64,000 nucleotides of DNA from Demequina sediminis (GCF_030296675.1 NZ_AP027736.1:2356001-2420000), one strand, 5' to 3'. Positions 26,247 to 36,765 are shown, numbered from the stretch's first letter. The notes: generated from the letters alone by a model not told the origin. Made by a program: numbers and translations.

Positions 26247-27027
26247 AGGGCTGGCTGATCCCGTGACCGAGACCGAGTGGGTGCAGGCTCACTGCGTCAA
26301 CGCCTTGTGGGACGCTCATGTGGATGACCCGACGTTCGGCTACCGGTTCCTCGCTGGCGAAGCCCGCAGGGTCGGCTGGCGGATGAGCCGACGGACGGCG
26401 TGGAAGCTGTGCTCCCAGGCGGGGATCACGTCGGCGGCGCAGCGACGAAGGCGCGGCAAGGGCAAGCGTTCCGGCCCGCCTGTGTTCGATGACCTCGTCA
26501 AGCGGGTCTTCACCGCGGATGCCCCTAACCGGGTGTGGCTGACGGACATCACGGAGCATTGGACGAACGAAGGCAAGCTGTACTGCTGTGCGATCAAGGA
26601 CGTCTACTCGGGTCGGATCGTGGGCTACTCGATCGCCGATCGGATGCCCGCCGAGCTCGCCGTCGACGCCCTCAAGATCGCCGTCGCCCGCCGCGGTGAC
26701 GTCGCCGGCTGCATTCTGCATGCGGACAGGGGCAGCCAGTTTCGTTCCCGGAAGATGGCCAAGGCGCTGAACCGTCACGGCATGGTCGGCTCGATGGGCC
26801 GCGTCGGTGCCGCCGGGGATAACGCCGCGATGGAGTCCTTCTGGTCCCTGCTGCAGACCAACGTGCTCAACCAGCGACGCTGGCACACTCGCCAGGAACT
26901 ACGCCTCGCGATCGTGGCCTGGATTGAGCGGACCTACCACCACCGCCGACCGCAAGACCGTCTCGGAAGCTTGACCCCCGTCGAGTTCGAGACCACCATG
27001 AGACCCGCCGTGACCCTCGCGGCCTAA
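26247..27027 (+). pseudogene. IS3-type OrfB remnant, 5' end lost
   Basis: From 'DPVTETEWVQAHCVNALWDA' to the TAA at 27025, including 'RVWLTDITEHWTNEGKLYCC' (Asp), 'ILHADRGSQFRS' (Asp), 'GDNAAMESFWSLLQTN' (Glu) and 'RTYHHRRPQDRLGSLTPVEF'. The catalytic triad is intact but the N-terminal part and OrfA are missing, and no terminal inverted repeat was found. About 65-70% like the minus-strand fragment, so the two come from different elements. Confidence 0.85.
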
Positions 27028-27140
27028 ACCCGACTGTCACCAGTTCGTTCACCACGCCCGAATACCAGCGGCGACACAACATGCCGCGGCGACCGTCATC
27101 CCCACCGCCGCGCCTGAGGAACGCCGCCCCAGGACGCGCC

Positions 27141-27146
27141 TACACT
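27141..27146 (+). promoter_or_regulatory. Leaderless-type -10 element, DUF3048 gene
   Basis: TACACT followed by seven bases and the ATG at 27154. Transcription would start at or next to the start codon, so the mRNA is probably leaderless. No SD is present. Confidence 0.6.
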
Positions 27147-27153
27147 GCTGGGC

Positions 27154-28233
27154 ATGACCACCACGCGCATCGGCGGAACTCTCGCGGCCGTGGCGTTGCT
27201 CGCGCTCGCCGCGTGCGCGCCCGCCACCACCTCCGGGCCCCAGGCGACAGTCTCTCTCGAGCCGAGCTCCTCCGCGATCGCGCTGCCGCCGGCCCCCGAG
27301 GACCCGCGTCCCGACGTGGTGTGGCCGCTGACCGGCCTGGATGCCGAGGGCGCCGCCGCCGCAGACCTTGACCGTCCCGCGCTGTCGATCAAGATCGAAA
27401 ATACGGAGCAGGCGCGCCCGCAGGAGAACCTCCACCGCGCGGACATCGTGGTCGAGGAGTACGTCGAGTACGGCATCTCGCGCCTGGTTGCGGTCTTCCA
27501 CTCGGACTACCCGGACTCGGTGGGGCCGATCCGCTCGATGCGACCCATGGACAAGAACATCATGGGTTCCTTCGGCGGGCCGTTGATCTTCTCGGGCGCC
27601 CAGGGCCGCTTCATCGACGATGCCCGCAACAGCGGCCAGAAGCTCCTCGCCGAGGACGTCGGCTCGAGCGGCTTCTATCGCAAGAGCGGGCGCTCCGCAC
27701 CGCACAATCTGCACGGCCGTCCCGAGCAGTTTGCCGCGCAGGCCGCCGACATGCCCGCGCCCGACGAGCAGTGGGCGTTCGCCTACCCGGCCGAGACCGC
27801 CACGGCCCAGCGGGTGGGCGAGAGCGCCGCTCGCCTCGACATCACGATGTCGCCTCGTGCGTTGCCCGAGTGGCGCTGGGACGATGCCAAGGGCCTGTGG
27901 ATGAGGTACGAGGACACGGCTCCGCACGTGACCGACGACGGCACGCAGCTGTCCGCCACGAACGTCCTCATGATGTGGGTGAGCGTGCGCTACACCTCCG
28001 GGGACGCCAAGTCCTCCGTGCCCGAGACGCTGCTGGCGGGCCGCTCGGGCGCCGGCTACCTCGCCTCGGGCGACAAGTACATCCCGATCGAGTGGAGCAA
28101 GGCCGGCCAGTTCGACCCCTTCGAGATCACCACGGCCGACGGCGAGCCCGTCTCCTTCATGCCCGGTCAGACGTGGATCGAGCTGGTGCCCAACGAGGGC
28201 GTCTCACACTCGACCGCGATCGACATCAGCTGA
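27154..28233 (+). CDS. DUF3048 (YerB-like) lipoprotein
   Basis: 359 aa. The N-terminus 'GTLAAVALLALAACAPATTS' is a lipoprotein signal with lipobox LAAC. The mature part has the DUF3048 layout: 'RPALSIKIENTEQARPQENL', 'ADIVVEEYVEYGISRLVAVF', 'SVGPIRSMRP' and a C-terminal domain with 'FMPGQTWIELVPNEG'. The family is found in Gram-positive bacteria on the outer membrane face; its function is not settled. Stands alone just after the mobile-element region and converges on menB with nine bases between stops. Confidence 0.85.
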   Translation: MTTTRIGGTLAAVALLALAACAPATTSGPQATVSLEPSSSAIALPPAPEDPRPDVVWPLTGLDAEGAAAADLDRPALSIKIENTEQARPQENLHRADIVVEEYVEYGISRLVAVFHSDYPDSVGPIRSMRPMDKNIMGSFGGPLIFSGAQGRFIDDARNSGQKLLAEDVGSSGFYRKSGRSAPHNLHGRPEQFAAQAADMPAPDEQWAFAYPAETATAQRVGESAARLDITMSPRALPEWRWDDAKGLWMRYEDTAPHVTDDGTQLSATNVLMMWVSVRYTSGDAKSSVPETLLAGRSGAGYLASGDKYIPIEWSKAGQFDPFEITTADGEPVSFMPGQTWIELVPNEGVSHSTAIDIS

Positions 28234-28242
28234 CGCCGCGCC

Positions 28243-29171
<929 letters not shown>

Positions 29172-29177
29172 GCCGCC

Positions 29178-29183
29178 AGGGTA
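29178..29183 (-). promoter_or_regulatory. Leaderless-type -10 element, menB
   Basis: TACCCT on the minus strand, six bases (GGCGGC), then ATG 29171. It fits the spacing seen at menC, menF, menJ and the oxidase gene. Confidence 0.6.
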
Positions 29184-29248
29184 GTGGGGCCGCTCCCGCG
29201 CGTCTCACGGGCTTCGTCCGTGAGGGGGAGTCTCGGGTGCGACGGCCC

Positions 29249-29254
29249 TAGGCT
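29249..29254 (+). promoter_or_regulatory. Leaderless-type -10 element, menC
   Basis: TAGGCT, six bases (GACCCC), then ATG 29261. The start codon falls where transcription should begin. Confidence 0.6.
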
Positions 29255-29260
29255 GACCCC

Positions 29261-30147
29261 ATGGAGTTCCGCCCCTTCCGCGTTCAGCTGTCGACGCGCT
29301 TTCGCGGCGTCACCGAGCGCAGCGGAGTCCTCATCAAGGGCCGTGCGCCCGACGGCAGCGAGGCGTGGGGCGAGTACTCGCCGTTCCCCGACTACACCCC
29401 CGAGCGCGCGTCGCGCTGGTGGGAGGCGGCCATGGAGGCCGCCCGGGGGAGTGGGCGCCGCCGGTGAGAGACACGGTCCCCGTCAACAGCATCGTCCCTG
29501 AGGTCCCGGCAGGGCGCGCCGCGCAACTCGCGACCGCGGGCGGCTGCACCACCGCCAAGGTGAAGGTCGCGGGCACGGTTTCCCTGAGGGACGATGCCCG
29601 GCGCGTCGAGGCCGTGGCCGTCGCCTTGGGCCCCGGCGGGCGGGTGAGGGTCGACGCGAACGGCGCGTGGGACGTCGACACGGCCGTCAAGGCACTCACG
29701 GAACTGGACGCCGCGGCGCGCGCGGGAGGCGGCGCCGGCCTCGAGTACGTCGAGCAGCCGTGCCGCACGGTCGAGGAGCTGGCCGAACTACGCCGCCGCA
29801 CCCGCGTGCTCATCGCCGCCGATGAATCCGTCCGGCTGCCCGGCGACGCGGATGCCGTGATGCGCGCCGGCGCCGCCGACATCCTCGTGCTCAAGGTCGC
29901 GCCCATGGGCGGTGTCGCCGCATGCCTGCGCGTGGTCGAGCGCTACGACGTGCCGATCGTGGTGTCGAGCGCCATGGAGTCCTCGGTGGGACTGGCTGCG
30001 GGCGTCGCGTTGGCGCGCGCGGTCCCCGAGCTTCCCTTCGCGTGCGGGCTGGGCACCGGCGCGCTGCTCGCGACGGACACGGTGCGCGAGACGATCGTGC
30101 CTCGCGGCGGCGTGATCGGCCCCGTCACGCTGGACGTGATCGCATGA
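29261..30147 (+). CDS. menC: o-Succinylbenzoate synthase (one frame break)
   Basis: 295 aa after adding one G to a G5 run (29445-29449). Enolase-superfamily active-site residues are visible in order: Lys pair in 'TAKVKVAG', metal ligands in 'VRVDANGAWD' (Asp), 'EQPC' (Glu) and 'IAADESVR' (Asp), and the second catalytic Lys in 'ILVLKVAPMGG'. Dehydrates SHCHC to o-succinylbenzoate. Its TGA overlaps the ATG of menD. Confidence 0.9.
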
Positions 30148-31804
30148 GCGGCCACGCCTCGGGCGCGTTTGCGCGCGCCCTCATCGCCTCTCTCGCCGAG
30201 CACGGCGTCGAGGACTATGTCCTGAGCCCCGGTTCCCGTTCCGGAGCGCTTGCCCATGCGCTCGCGGAGGCCGGCAGTGGCAACCCCCGCTGGGTGCGCC
30301 TCGCGTGCGTCTCCACGTGCGCATCGACGAGCGCTCGGCGGGCTTCCTCGCGCTCGGGATCGCGCGCGGCCGTGAGGTCGCGGGCCGCCGCGCCCCGGTG
30401 GCCATCGTGACGACGTCCGGCACCGCGGTCGGCAATCTGCTGCCCGCGGTCATGGAGGCCCACCACGCCGGCGTGCCGCTGCTGTTGCTCACCGCGGACC
30501 GGCCGGCCGAGCTGCGAGGCGTGGGCTCCAACCAGACGACCGACCAGGTCGGCATCTTCGGGGCGTTCGTGCGCTGGGAGCAGGACGTGCCAGCCCCCGA
30601 GCCGGGAGAGGGGCTGTCCCGCGCCGCCGCTCTCGCGGAGCGCGCGGTCGACGCCGCACTCGGCAAGCCCGACCGCGACGACATGGCCGCGGCCGCCGGA
30701 CCGGTGCACCTCAACATCGGCTTTCGCGAGCCGGTGGGCGCCGACGGCGGCGTGTGGCTCGACCCGCCCTCGCCGCCGCCCCCGTCGGGGGCCATCCCGA
30801 TCGTGGTCCCCGCGCCCCGGCCCGCGCCGCTGCCGGCGGTGACCAGGGGCATCGTCATCGCTGGGGACGGGGCGGGCGACGTCGCCAGGCGAGTCGCCGA
30901 GGCCCACGGCTGGCCGCTCCTCGCGGAGCCCACCTCGGGGGCCCGCACCGGCACGCACTGCATCGCTGACTACGTGCGACTCCTGGAGTCGCCCGCAGGC
31001 GAAGCGCTCGCGGAGCGCATCCACCAGGTGGTGGTGATCGGACGACCCACGCTGACGCGGGCGGTGCAGGCCCTCATCGCGCGCGCGCCGGCGCTGATCG
31101 TGGCCGGCTTCGGGGCACGCTGGCGCGAGGCCCCCGTGCATGCACAGGCCGTGGTCCGCTCGGTTCCGGAGTCCTGGTGGGCGAGGGACGATGCCGTGGT
31201 CGCGGATGCGTCCTGGCTCGCCGAGTGGCGCGCGGGAGGTGCCCGACCGGCCGCCCCCGAGGGCTGGGGCCCGCGCGTGATCGCGGCCGCGTTCCTCGAC
31301 TCGCTCGGTGGCCCGGCCGAGGGGCCGGTGGGAGTGGTCGGATCGTCGGGGCCGATTCGCGCGCTCGACCGGATCATGCCCGCGGCGCGGGCGGGAGCGG
31401 GTCCGGTGGTGCTGGCGAACCGCGGCCTCGCGGGGATCGATGGCACGGTGTCGACGGCGGGCGGGATCGCGCTTGGCTCGGGTCGTGCGGTGCACGCACT
31501 CATGGGTGACGTCACGTTCCTGCACGAGGCGGGCGGATTGCTCGTGGGCCCGCGCGAGGAGAGGCCGTACGCGCGCATCGTCGTGGTCAACGACGGCGGC
31601 GGCACGATCTTCGGCGGCCTCGAGCACGGCTCGGCCCCGCCGGACAACCTCGAGCGCGTGTTCACCACTCCGCACGGCGCCGATCTCGCCTCGCTGTGCG
31701 CGGGCTATCGCGTGCCTCACGTTGAGGTGCGTTCGCGTGAGCAGCTCGACGCGGCGCTGGCGGTGCCCGTGCGCACGCTCGAGGTCATCGAGGCGCGCGT
31801 CTAA
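30144..31804 (+). CDS. menD: SEPHCHC synthase MenD (one frame break)
   Basis: 553 aa after restoring one base near 30292. N-terminal ThDP-enzyme block 'VLSPGSRSGALAHALAEA', then 'VRIDERSAGFLALGIARG' and 'AIVTTSGTAVGNLLPAVMEA'. The C-terminal ThDP/Mg site is 'MGDVTFLHEAGGLL' to 'VVVNDGGGTIF'. The enzyme adds the succinic semialdehyde unit from 2-oxoglutarate to isochorismate. Translationally coupled to menC (ATGA). Converges on the menF fusion with a 48-bp gap. Confidence 0.92.
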
Positions 31805-31823
31805 GTGCCGACCGCGCGCGGCG

Positions 31824-31840
31824 CACCGCACACAGCGGTG
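31824..31840. terminator. Small hairpin between convergent menD and menF
   Basis: CACCGC-ACACA-GCGGTG is a perfect six-pair stem with a five-base loop in the 48-bp convergent gap. It could end transcription from both sides. No T-run. Confidence 0.35.
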
Positions 31841-31852
31841 GCTACGCCGCGC

Positions 31853-34057
31853 TCAGGCGATCCGCCGCGCCCTCAGCACCGCGTCGAGGCGCGTGAGCGG
31901 CGCGCCGTCGGGATCGGTCGCCGTACGCTCGCGAACCTCAGCGACCTCGACCGTCCACACGGCGGGGTCGAGGCCCAGCGCGGCGTCCTCGGCCCGAAAG
32001 GCGGTGCGGCTCAGCCGCGGGTGATCCGCGACACGCGGATCGCGAGGGTCGTGGCCCACTACGAGCAGCACTCCGCCCGGCGCGACGTGGCGGGCGAGCG
32101 CCCGCACCAGCGACGCGATGCCCGCCTCCGGGTGAGCGAAGTGCGCGGTCACGAGGTCGTATTCGCCGGACCCCAGGCCCGCCGTGGTGACGTCGGCCAC
32201 GCGCCAGTCGACCTTGCCCGCCACCGACTCCCTCACGGCGTGCTGGCGGCCGCGGCTGATCGCCGTCTCCGAGATGTCGACGGCCGTCACGGCCCAGCCC
32301 AGGGTCGCGAGGTACACGGCATCCGCTCCCTCTCCGCAGCCGACGTCGAGCGCCTTGCCGGGAGTGAGCCGCGCCGCCTCGGTCACGAGCTGGGCGTTGG
32401 GAGCGGCGTTCCACACCGCATCGCGGGACCGGTACCGCTCCTCCCACTCCGCGGTGTCCCAGCCGGTGATCGCCTGCGTCGTGGGTCGCGCGTCGCGCGA
32501 CGACAGGGTGGCGGGCACGCTGCCGGTGGACACGACGGGGATGTGGACGGATTCGGAGTCGTCGATGCGGAGGGTCGGAAAGGCGGCGTCGCCGCCCTCC
32601 TCGAATGTCGCGCCGCCGGTCAGGGGCGCGGGCTTCGGGTCGAACTGCACGCTTGGCTCCGCGGGACGGGCGGGTGCGGGCTTGGGTGCGGGTGCGGGTG
32701 CGGGCTCGGGTTCAGCCACGGGCGCCGGTGCAGGCTCCGGTGCGGGCTCGGGCTCGGATGTGGGCTCGGGCTCGGCCACCTCGATCTCGCGCTCCGCCTC
32801 CGCGATGCCCAGCGCGCGGCGCATCGGCTCGAGCTTGGCCTCGGACTCCGCCCACTCGGCGCCTGGCTCGCTCGCCGCCACGATCCCGCATCCCGCGAAC
32901 AGCCTCATGCGGCGAGGGTCCTGCGTGGACAGTTCGGCGGAGCGCAGCCCGATGCACCACTCGCCATCCCCCGCGGCGTCGATCCACCCGACGGGTCCCG
33001 CGTAGCGCCCGCGGTCCAGCCCCTCGAGCTCATCGATGACGCGCGCGGCGGCGAGAGTGGGCGTGCCGCACACCGCGGCGCTCGGGTGCAACTCACCCAC
33101 GAGCTCGAGCGCGGCGACGTTGTGCGACAGCACACCCGTGATGTCGGTCGCGAGGTGCATGACGTTGGGCAGGTGCAGCACGAACGGCTCGTCGGGCACA
33201 TTCACGGAGGCGCAGTGCGCGGTGAGGGCCTGCGTCACGGATCGCGCCGCATACTCGTGCTCCTCGCGGTCCTTCGAGGACCGCGCGAGCGCACCCGCGC
33301 GGGCGAGGTCGCCCATGTCGTCACCCGTGATGCGGATGGTGCCGGCGAGCACGCGGGACGTCACCAGTCCGTGGTCGACGCGCGCGAGCAGTTCGGGGGT
33401 CGCGCCCACGAGTCCGTCGACGTGGAAGGCCCAGCACATCGGGTACGCGTCGGCGAGCCTGCGCAGCACCACTCGCACGTCGATGTCGCGCTCCGCGCGC
33501 GCCTCGACGGCCCGCGCGAGCACCACCTTCTCGAGGTCGCCCGCCTTGATCCGCGCGACGGCGGCCTCGACGGCGGCGTTCCACGCCGCCTCGTCGCCCT
33601 CCTCGACCGCGACCTCCCCTGGCTCGCGAGGGGACGATGCCCCGGCGAGGGCCTCGCTCAAGGTCACCACGGCATCGTCCTCGCGGGAGATTGAGGTGAA
33701 CCACGACCTCCCGTCGCGCCGGCCGAGCACGAAGCGGGGGACCACGAGCGTGCCTCCCGAGGGCGACGAGTCGGCAAAGGCGAAGGACCCGAAGGCGACC
33801 AGCCCAGTTCCGCGTGCGCGGACGTCGTCCCTCACGGTCGCGTGCCGCGACAGGTGACGCCACCAGTGCTGCGCATCGTCGATGCGATCCGCACCGTCCG
33901 ACGCGAAGCGCGCGACCTCTCCCCACGCGACCAGCCCCTCGCCACGGCGCACCCACGAGATGCCCGGCTCGGGCAGCGCATCGATGAGGTCGCCCGGGTC
34001 CTCGATCTCGATCGTGTGGGCGAGCAGCGGCCCGGGTGCGGCGGCGTGGACGGTCAC
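31853..34057 (-). CDS. menF: Isochorismate synthase fused to a class I methyltransferase
   Basis: 734 aa, GTG start 34057. Residues ~1-415 are a chorismate-binding enzyme: 'LEKVVLARAVEA', 'RVLAGTIRITGDD', 'SSKDREEHEYAARSV', 'HPSAAVCGTPTLAAARVIDE' and 'LFAGCGIVAASEP'. Residues ~425-470 form a Glu/Pro/Ala-rich linker. Residues ~545-734 are a SAM methyltransferase: 'WEERYRSRDAVWNAAPNAQL', motif I 'ALDVGCGEGADAVYLA', 'AVDISETAISRG'. The junction is in frame with no break. The first domain makes isochorismate for MenD. The second resembles TehB-like enzymes; demethylmenaquinone methylation is only a guess from context. Such a fusion is unusual. Confidence 0.85.
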   Translation of the reverse strand: MTVHAAAPGPLLAHTIEIEDPGDLIDALPEPGISWVRRGEGLVAWGEVARFASDGADRIDDAQHWWRHLSRHATVRDDVRARGTGLVAFGSFAFADSSPSGGTLVVPRFVLGRRDGRSWFTSISREDDAVVTLSEALAGASSPREPGEVAVEEGDEAAWNAAVEAAVARIKAGDLEKVVLARAVEARAERDIDVRVVLRRLADAYPMCWAFHVDGLVGATPELLARVDHGLVTSRVLAGTIRITGDDMGDLARAGALARSSKDREEHEYAARSVTQALTAHCASVNVPDEPFVLHLPNVMHLATDITGVLSHNVAALELVGELHPSAAVCGTPTLAAARVIDELEGLDRGRYAGPVGWIDAAGDGEWCIGLRSAELSTQDPRRMRLFAGCGIVAASEPGAEWAESEAKLEPMRRALGIAEAEREIEVAEPEPTSEPEPAPEPAPAPVAEPEPAPAPAPKPAPARPAEPSVQFDPKPAPLTGGATFEEGGDAAFPTLRIDDSESVHIPVVSTGSVPATLSSRDARPTTQAITGWDTAEWEERYRSRDAVWNAAPNAQLVTEAARLTPGKALDVGCGEGADAVYLATLGWAVTAVDISETAISRGRQHAVRESVAGKVDWRVADVTTAGLGSGEYDLVTAHFAHPEAGIASLVRALARHVAPGGVLLVVGHDPRDPRVADHPRLSRTAFRAEDAALGLDPAVWTVEVAEVRERTATDPDGAPLTRLDAVLRARRIA

Positions 34058-34063
34058 GGAACC

Positions 34064-34069
34064 ACCCTA
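34064..34069 (-). promoter_or_regulatory. Leaderless-type -10 element, menF fusion
   Basis: TAGGGT on the minus strand, six bases (GGTTCC), then GTG 34057. Its TAG is also the stop codon of the upstream oxidase gene, so stop and promoter share three bases. Confidence 0.55.
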
Positions 34070-35362
34070 GGCCCGTGAATCGGCGCGAGAAGCGCGCACC
34101 CCGAGCCGTACGAGGTGGTCGTTCGCGAACCGCCCGTCGGGGTCGAGTTCCTCGAACAGCGCGCGGGCGTCGGCCAGCCGTGGGTGCACGCGGGCGATCG
34201 CGGCGGCGTCGAAGGCGTGCCACTTTCCCCAGTGCGGGCGCGCGTCGAAGGGAGCGAGCACGGCCTCGAGGTCGGGCAGCAGCGCCGCGACCTCCGCGGG
34301 ATGGGGGCCCCACGTGAAATGGATCGTGAGCGCGTCGCGCTGATACGCGCCGGACAGCCACAGGTCGTCGGCCGCGACGGCGCGCAGCTCCGACACCAGC
34401 AGGAGCGGGGCGATCCGGTCGCCCAGGTCGCGCACCGCGGCGAGCGCCTCGCCCGCCGCCTCCATGGGCACGAAGTACTCGGACTGAATCTCCGCGCCAT
34501 TGGAGGGCGTGTGCGTGAGCCGGAAGTGCGGCAGCCGGTCGATCCATGGCCCCGGCCGCCCGCCCTGCGGCGTGAGCGCCTCGGGGTCGCCGCCCACGAG
34601 TCGCGCGTCGGACTCGGCGCTGCGCGTCGCGCCGTGCCATGCGTCGGGCGGGGGCGTGGTGCGGTGGACGCCGCTCTTGCGCCACACCTGCTGGACCGTG
34701 TCCTCGGTCCACGTGGTGAAGATCGACACCGAGTACGCATCGGCGAGGATCTGCGGGGTCTCCTCGAGCAGCGCCTCCCACGGCATCCCGGTGTAGACGT
34801 CCTGACGCACGTCATACGTGGGCTGGATGCCGAGCGTGACCTCCGTGATGACGCCGAACGCGCCCAGGCCCACCGCAAGACCCTCGAATCCCGGCTGACC
34901 GCGACGCACCACGCGCATCTCGCCGTTGGCGTCCACGAACTCGAGGCGACGCAGCGCGGTCGACTGGCAGCCGTTGCCCACGCCGGAACCGTGGGTGCCC
35001 GTCGCGGTCGCGCCCGCGATCGAGATGTGGGGGAGGGAGCCCGTGTTGTGCAGCGCCCAGCCTCGCGCCTGCAGCCACGCCCCGAGCGTTCCGTAGCGCA
35101 TGCCCGCGGGCGCGTTCACGGTGGGGTCCGCGGGGCTCGTGAGGTCCACGAGCGGCGAGTCGGGGAAGTCCGTCACGCAGATGAGGGTGCCCTCGGTGTC
35201 CGCGAGGTCGTTGAAGCTGTGGCGCGTTCCCAGCGCCTTGATGCGGCCCGGCGCGTGGCGAATCGCCTCGCGGACCTCGCCGACGGACCGCGCCTCGACC
35301 AGCGCGGCGGCGCCAAACCGGTGGGTTCCTGCCCACGTGCTCCCAACGTCGATGGTGGTCAC
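34067..35362 (-). CDS. FAD-dependent alditol/lactone oxidase (AldO/ALO type)
   Basis: 431 aa. N-terminal FAD_binding_4 (PCMH) domain: 'GRIKALGTRHSFNDLADTEG', 'GTLGAWLQARGWALHNTGSL' and 'SIAGATATGTHGSGVGNGCQ', whose 'THGSG' is typical of the family. The C-terminal ALO domain has 'LTIHFTWGPHPAE' and 'RPHWGKWHAFD'. Related enzymes oxidise xylitol, sorbitol or aldonolactones with H2O2 release. Cytoplasmic. Sits in a menaquinone block without an obvious link to it; substrate unknown. Confidence 0.85.
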   Translation of the reverse strand: MTTIDVGSTWAGTHRFGAAALVEARSVGEVREAIRHAPGRIKALGTRHSFNDLADTEGTLICVTDFPDSPLVDLTSPADPTVNAPAGMRYGTLGAWLQARGWALHNTGSLPHISIAGATATGTHGSGVGNGCQSTALRRLEFVDANGEMRVVRRGQPGFEGLAVGLGAFGVITEVTLGIQPTYDVRQDVYTGMPWEALLEETPQILADAYSVSIFTTWTEDTVQQVWRKSGVHRTTPPPDAWHGATRSAESDARLVGGDPEALTPQGGRPGPWIDRLPHFRLTHTPSNGAEIQSEYFVPMEAAGEALAAVRDLGDRIAPLLLVSELRAVAADDLWLSGAYQRDALTIHFTWGPHPAEVAALLPDLEAVLAPFDARPHWGKWHAFDAAAIARVHPRLADARALFEELDPDGRFANDHLVRLGVRASRADSRA

Positions 35363-35368
35363 ATCGCC

Positions 35369-35374
35369 AGCCTA
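35369..35374 (-). promoter_or_regulatory. Leaderless-type -10 element, FAD oxidase
   Basis: TAGGCT on the minus strand, six bases (GGCGAT), then GTG 35362. Divergent from the menJ promoter in the same 70-bp gap. Confidence 0.6.
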
Positions 35375-35420
35375 GGGGTGCAGCCCCCTCCGAGGGAGTC
35401 TCGCCACGCGGACGCGACAG

Positions 35421-35426
35421 TAGACT
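35421..35426 (+). promoter_or_regulatory. Leaderless-type -10 element, menJ-nuo operon
   Basis: TAGACT, six bases (CGTCCG), then GTG 35433. No SD precedes the GTG, in contrast with nuoA further on. It is probably the main promoter for menJ and possibly for all of nuoA-N. Confidence 0.6.
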
Positions 35427-35432
35427 CGTCCG

Positions 35433-36728
35433 GTGCGTACTGAGGCCGATGTCATCGTGATCGGGGCGGGTCCCGGAGGGGCCGCCGCCGCCCGCTACCT
35501 CGCCGCCGAGGGCTTCGACGTGATCGCCCTCGAAAAGACGCGCTTCCCGCGCGAGAAGGTGTGCGGCGACGGCCTCACGCCGCGCGCGGTGCGCGAGCTC
35601 CAGCTGATCGGCCTCGAGACCCCGCGCGAGGAGGGCTGGATCCCCAATCACGGCCTGCGCATGGTCGGTGGGGGCCACCGCCTCGAGTTTCCGTGGCACG
35701 ACCTCGACGAGTTCCCGCGCTACGGGCTGTCGCTGCCGCGCGCGCAGTTCGACCACCGCCTCGCGGAGCACGCCCGCGCCGCGGGAGCCGACGTCCGCGA
35801 GGGCTGGCACGTCGACGCCGCGATTCGTGACGAGCGCCAGGACGGCTACGCGGGTGGCGGCCGCGTCGTGGGCGTGATCGCCCGCGAGACCGATGCCAAG
35901 GGCAGGAAGGTGGGCGAGCCCACCGAGTTTCGGGCGCCGCTGGTGATCGCCGCCGATGGCGTGAGCGCGAGGATCGCGCTGGGGCTGGGCATCGAGCGCA
36001 AGCAGAACCGCCCGATCGGCGTCGCGGTGCGCACGTACCTCACGACCCCGCGTCACGCGGAGGAGTGGATGGAGGGCCACCTCGAGATCTGGGACGGCGA
36101 GCGCGGTCGCTCGAACCTCCTGCCCGGATACGGGTGGATCTTCCCGTTGGGCGACGGCACGGCCAACGTGGGACTCGGCACGCTGAGCGCCAAGGGCACG
36201 CCCCCGAAGCTCGACCACCGCGCGATGATGCGCGACTGGCTCGCGCATTCGGCCCACGACTGGGAGTTCGGAGAGATCGAGGGCGACATCAAGGGCGCCG
36301 CGATCCCCATGGCGTTCAACCGTCAGCCGCACTACGTGCCCGGCATGATGCTCGTGGGCGACTCGGGCGGCATGGTCAACCCGTTCAACGGCGAGGGAAT
36401 CGCCTACGCGATGCAGGCCGCGCGCCGCGCGACCGAGGCGGCCGTCGCGTGGAGGTCGGCGACGGGCGTCCGCGACCAGGAGGCGGCGCTCGCGAGCTAT
36501 GCGCGCATGATGAAGGACGACCTCGGCGGCTACTACTCGCTGGGCCGCGTGTTTGCCGCGCTGGTCGAGCATCCGGCCGTGATGAAAGCATGCACGCGGT
36601 ACGGGCTTCCTAGTCCTTTGGTCATGGAATTCACGTCTAGACTGCTGGCAGATGTCTACGAGCCGCGCGGCGGCACCTGGGCGGACAAGTTGCTGTCTGC
36701 CCTGACCCGGGTCGCCCCGGCAGCATGA
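35433..36728 (+). CDS. menJ: Geranylgeranyl reductase family FAD enzyme (MenJ-like)
   Basis: 431 aa. N-terminal FAD dinucleotide fold '[18 protein letters not shown]', the family motif 'FPREKVCGDGLTPRAV', 'RAQFDHRLAEHARAAGADV', and the second FAD block 'GMMLVGDSGGMVNPFNGEGI'. In mycobacteria MenJ saturates one isoprene unit of the menaquinone side chain. The position directly ahead of nuoA and with other men genes nearby supports that role here. 37 bases before nuoA, likely co-transcribed. Confidence 0.87.
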   Translation: MRTEADVIVIGAGPGGAAAARYLAAEGFDVIALEKTRFPREKVCGDGLTPRAVRELQLIGLETPREEGWIPNHGLRMVGGGHRLEFPWHDLDEFPRYGLSLPRAQFDHRLAEHARAAGADVREGWHVDAAIRDERQDGYAGGGRVVGVIARETDAKGRKVGEPTEFRAPLVIAADGVSARIALGLGIERKQNRPIGVAVRTYLTTPRHAEEWMEGHLEIWDGERGRSNLLPGYGWIFPLGDGTANVGLGTLSAKGTPPKLDHRAMMRDWLAHSAHDWEFGEIEGDIKGAAIPMAFNRQPHYVPGMMLVGDSGGMVNPFNGEGIAYAMQAARRATEAAVAWRSATGVRDQEAALASYARMMKDDLGGYYSLGRVFAALVEHPAVMKACTRYGLPSPLVMEFTSRLLADVYEPRGGTWADKLLSALTRVAPAA

Positions 36729-36765
36729 CGGCATCGGCGAACTCGAGCAGGACGGAAGGACGACT

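Noticed and set aside
32640..32780. Tandem-looking GC repeat in the menF region
   Set aside because: It is the coding sequence of the Glu/Pro/Ala linker, not a CRISPR or mobile repeat; no spacers, and the reading frame is preserved.
31805..33694. 629-codon plus-strand frame opposite the menF fusion
   Set aside because: Composition (Arg/Gly/His/Val rich, repetitive) is typical of the antisense of a high-GC gene; no motif, and menF is certain.
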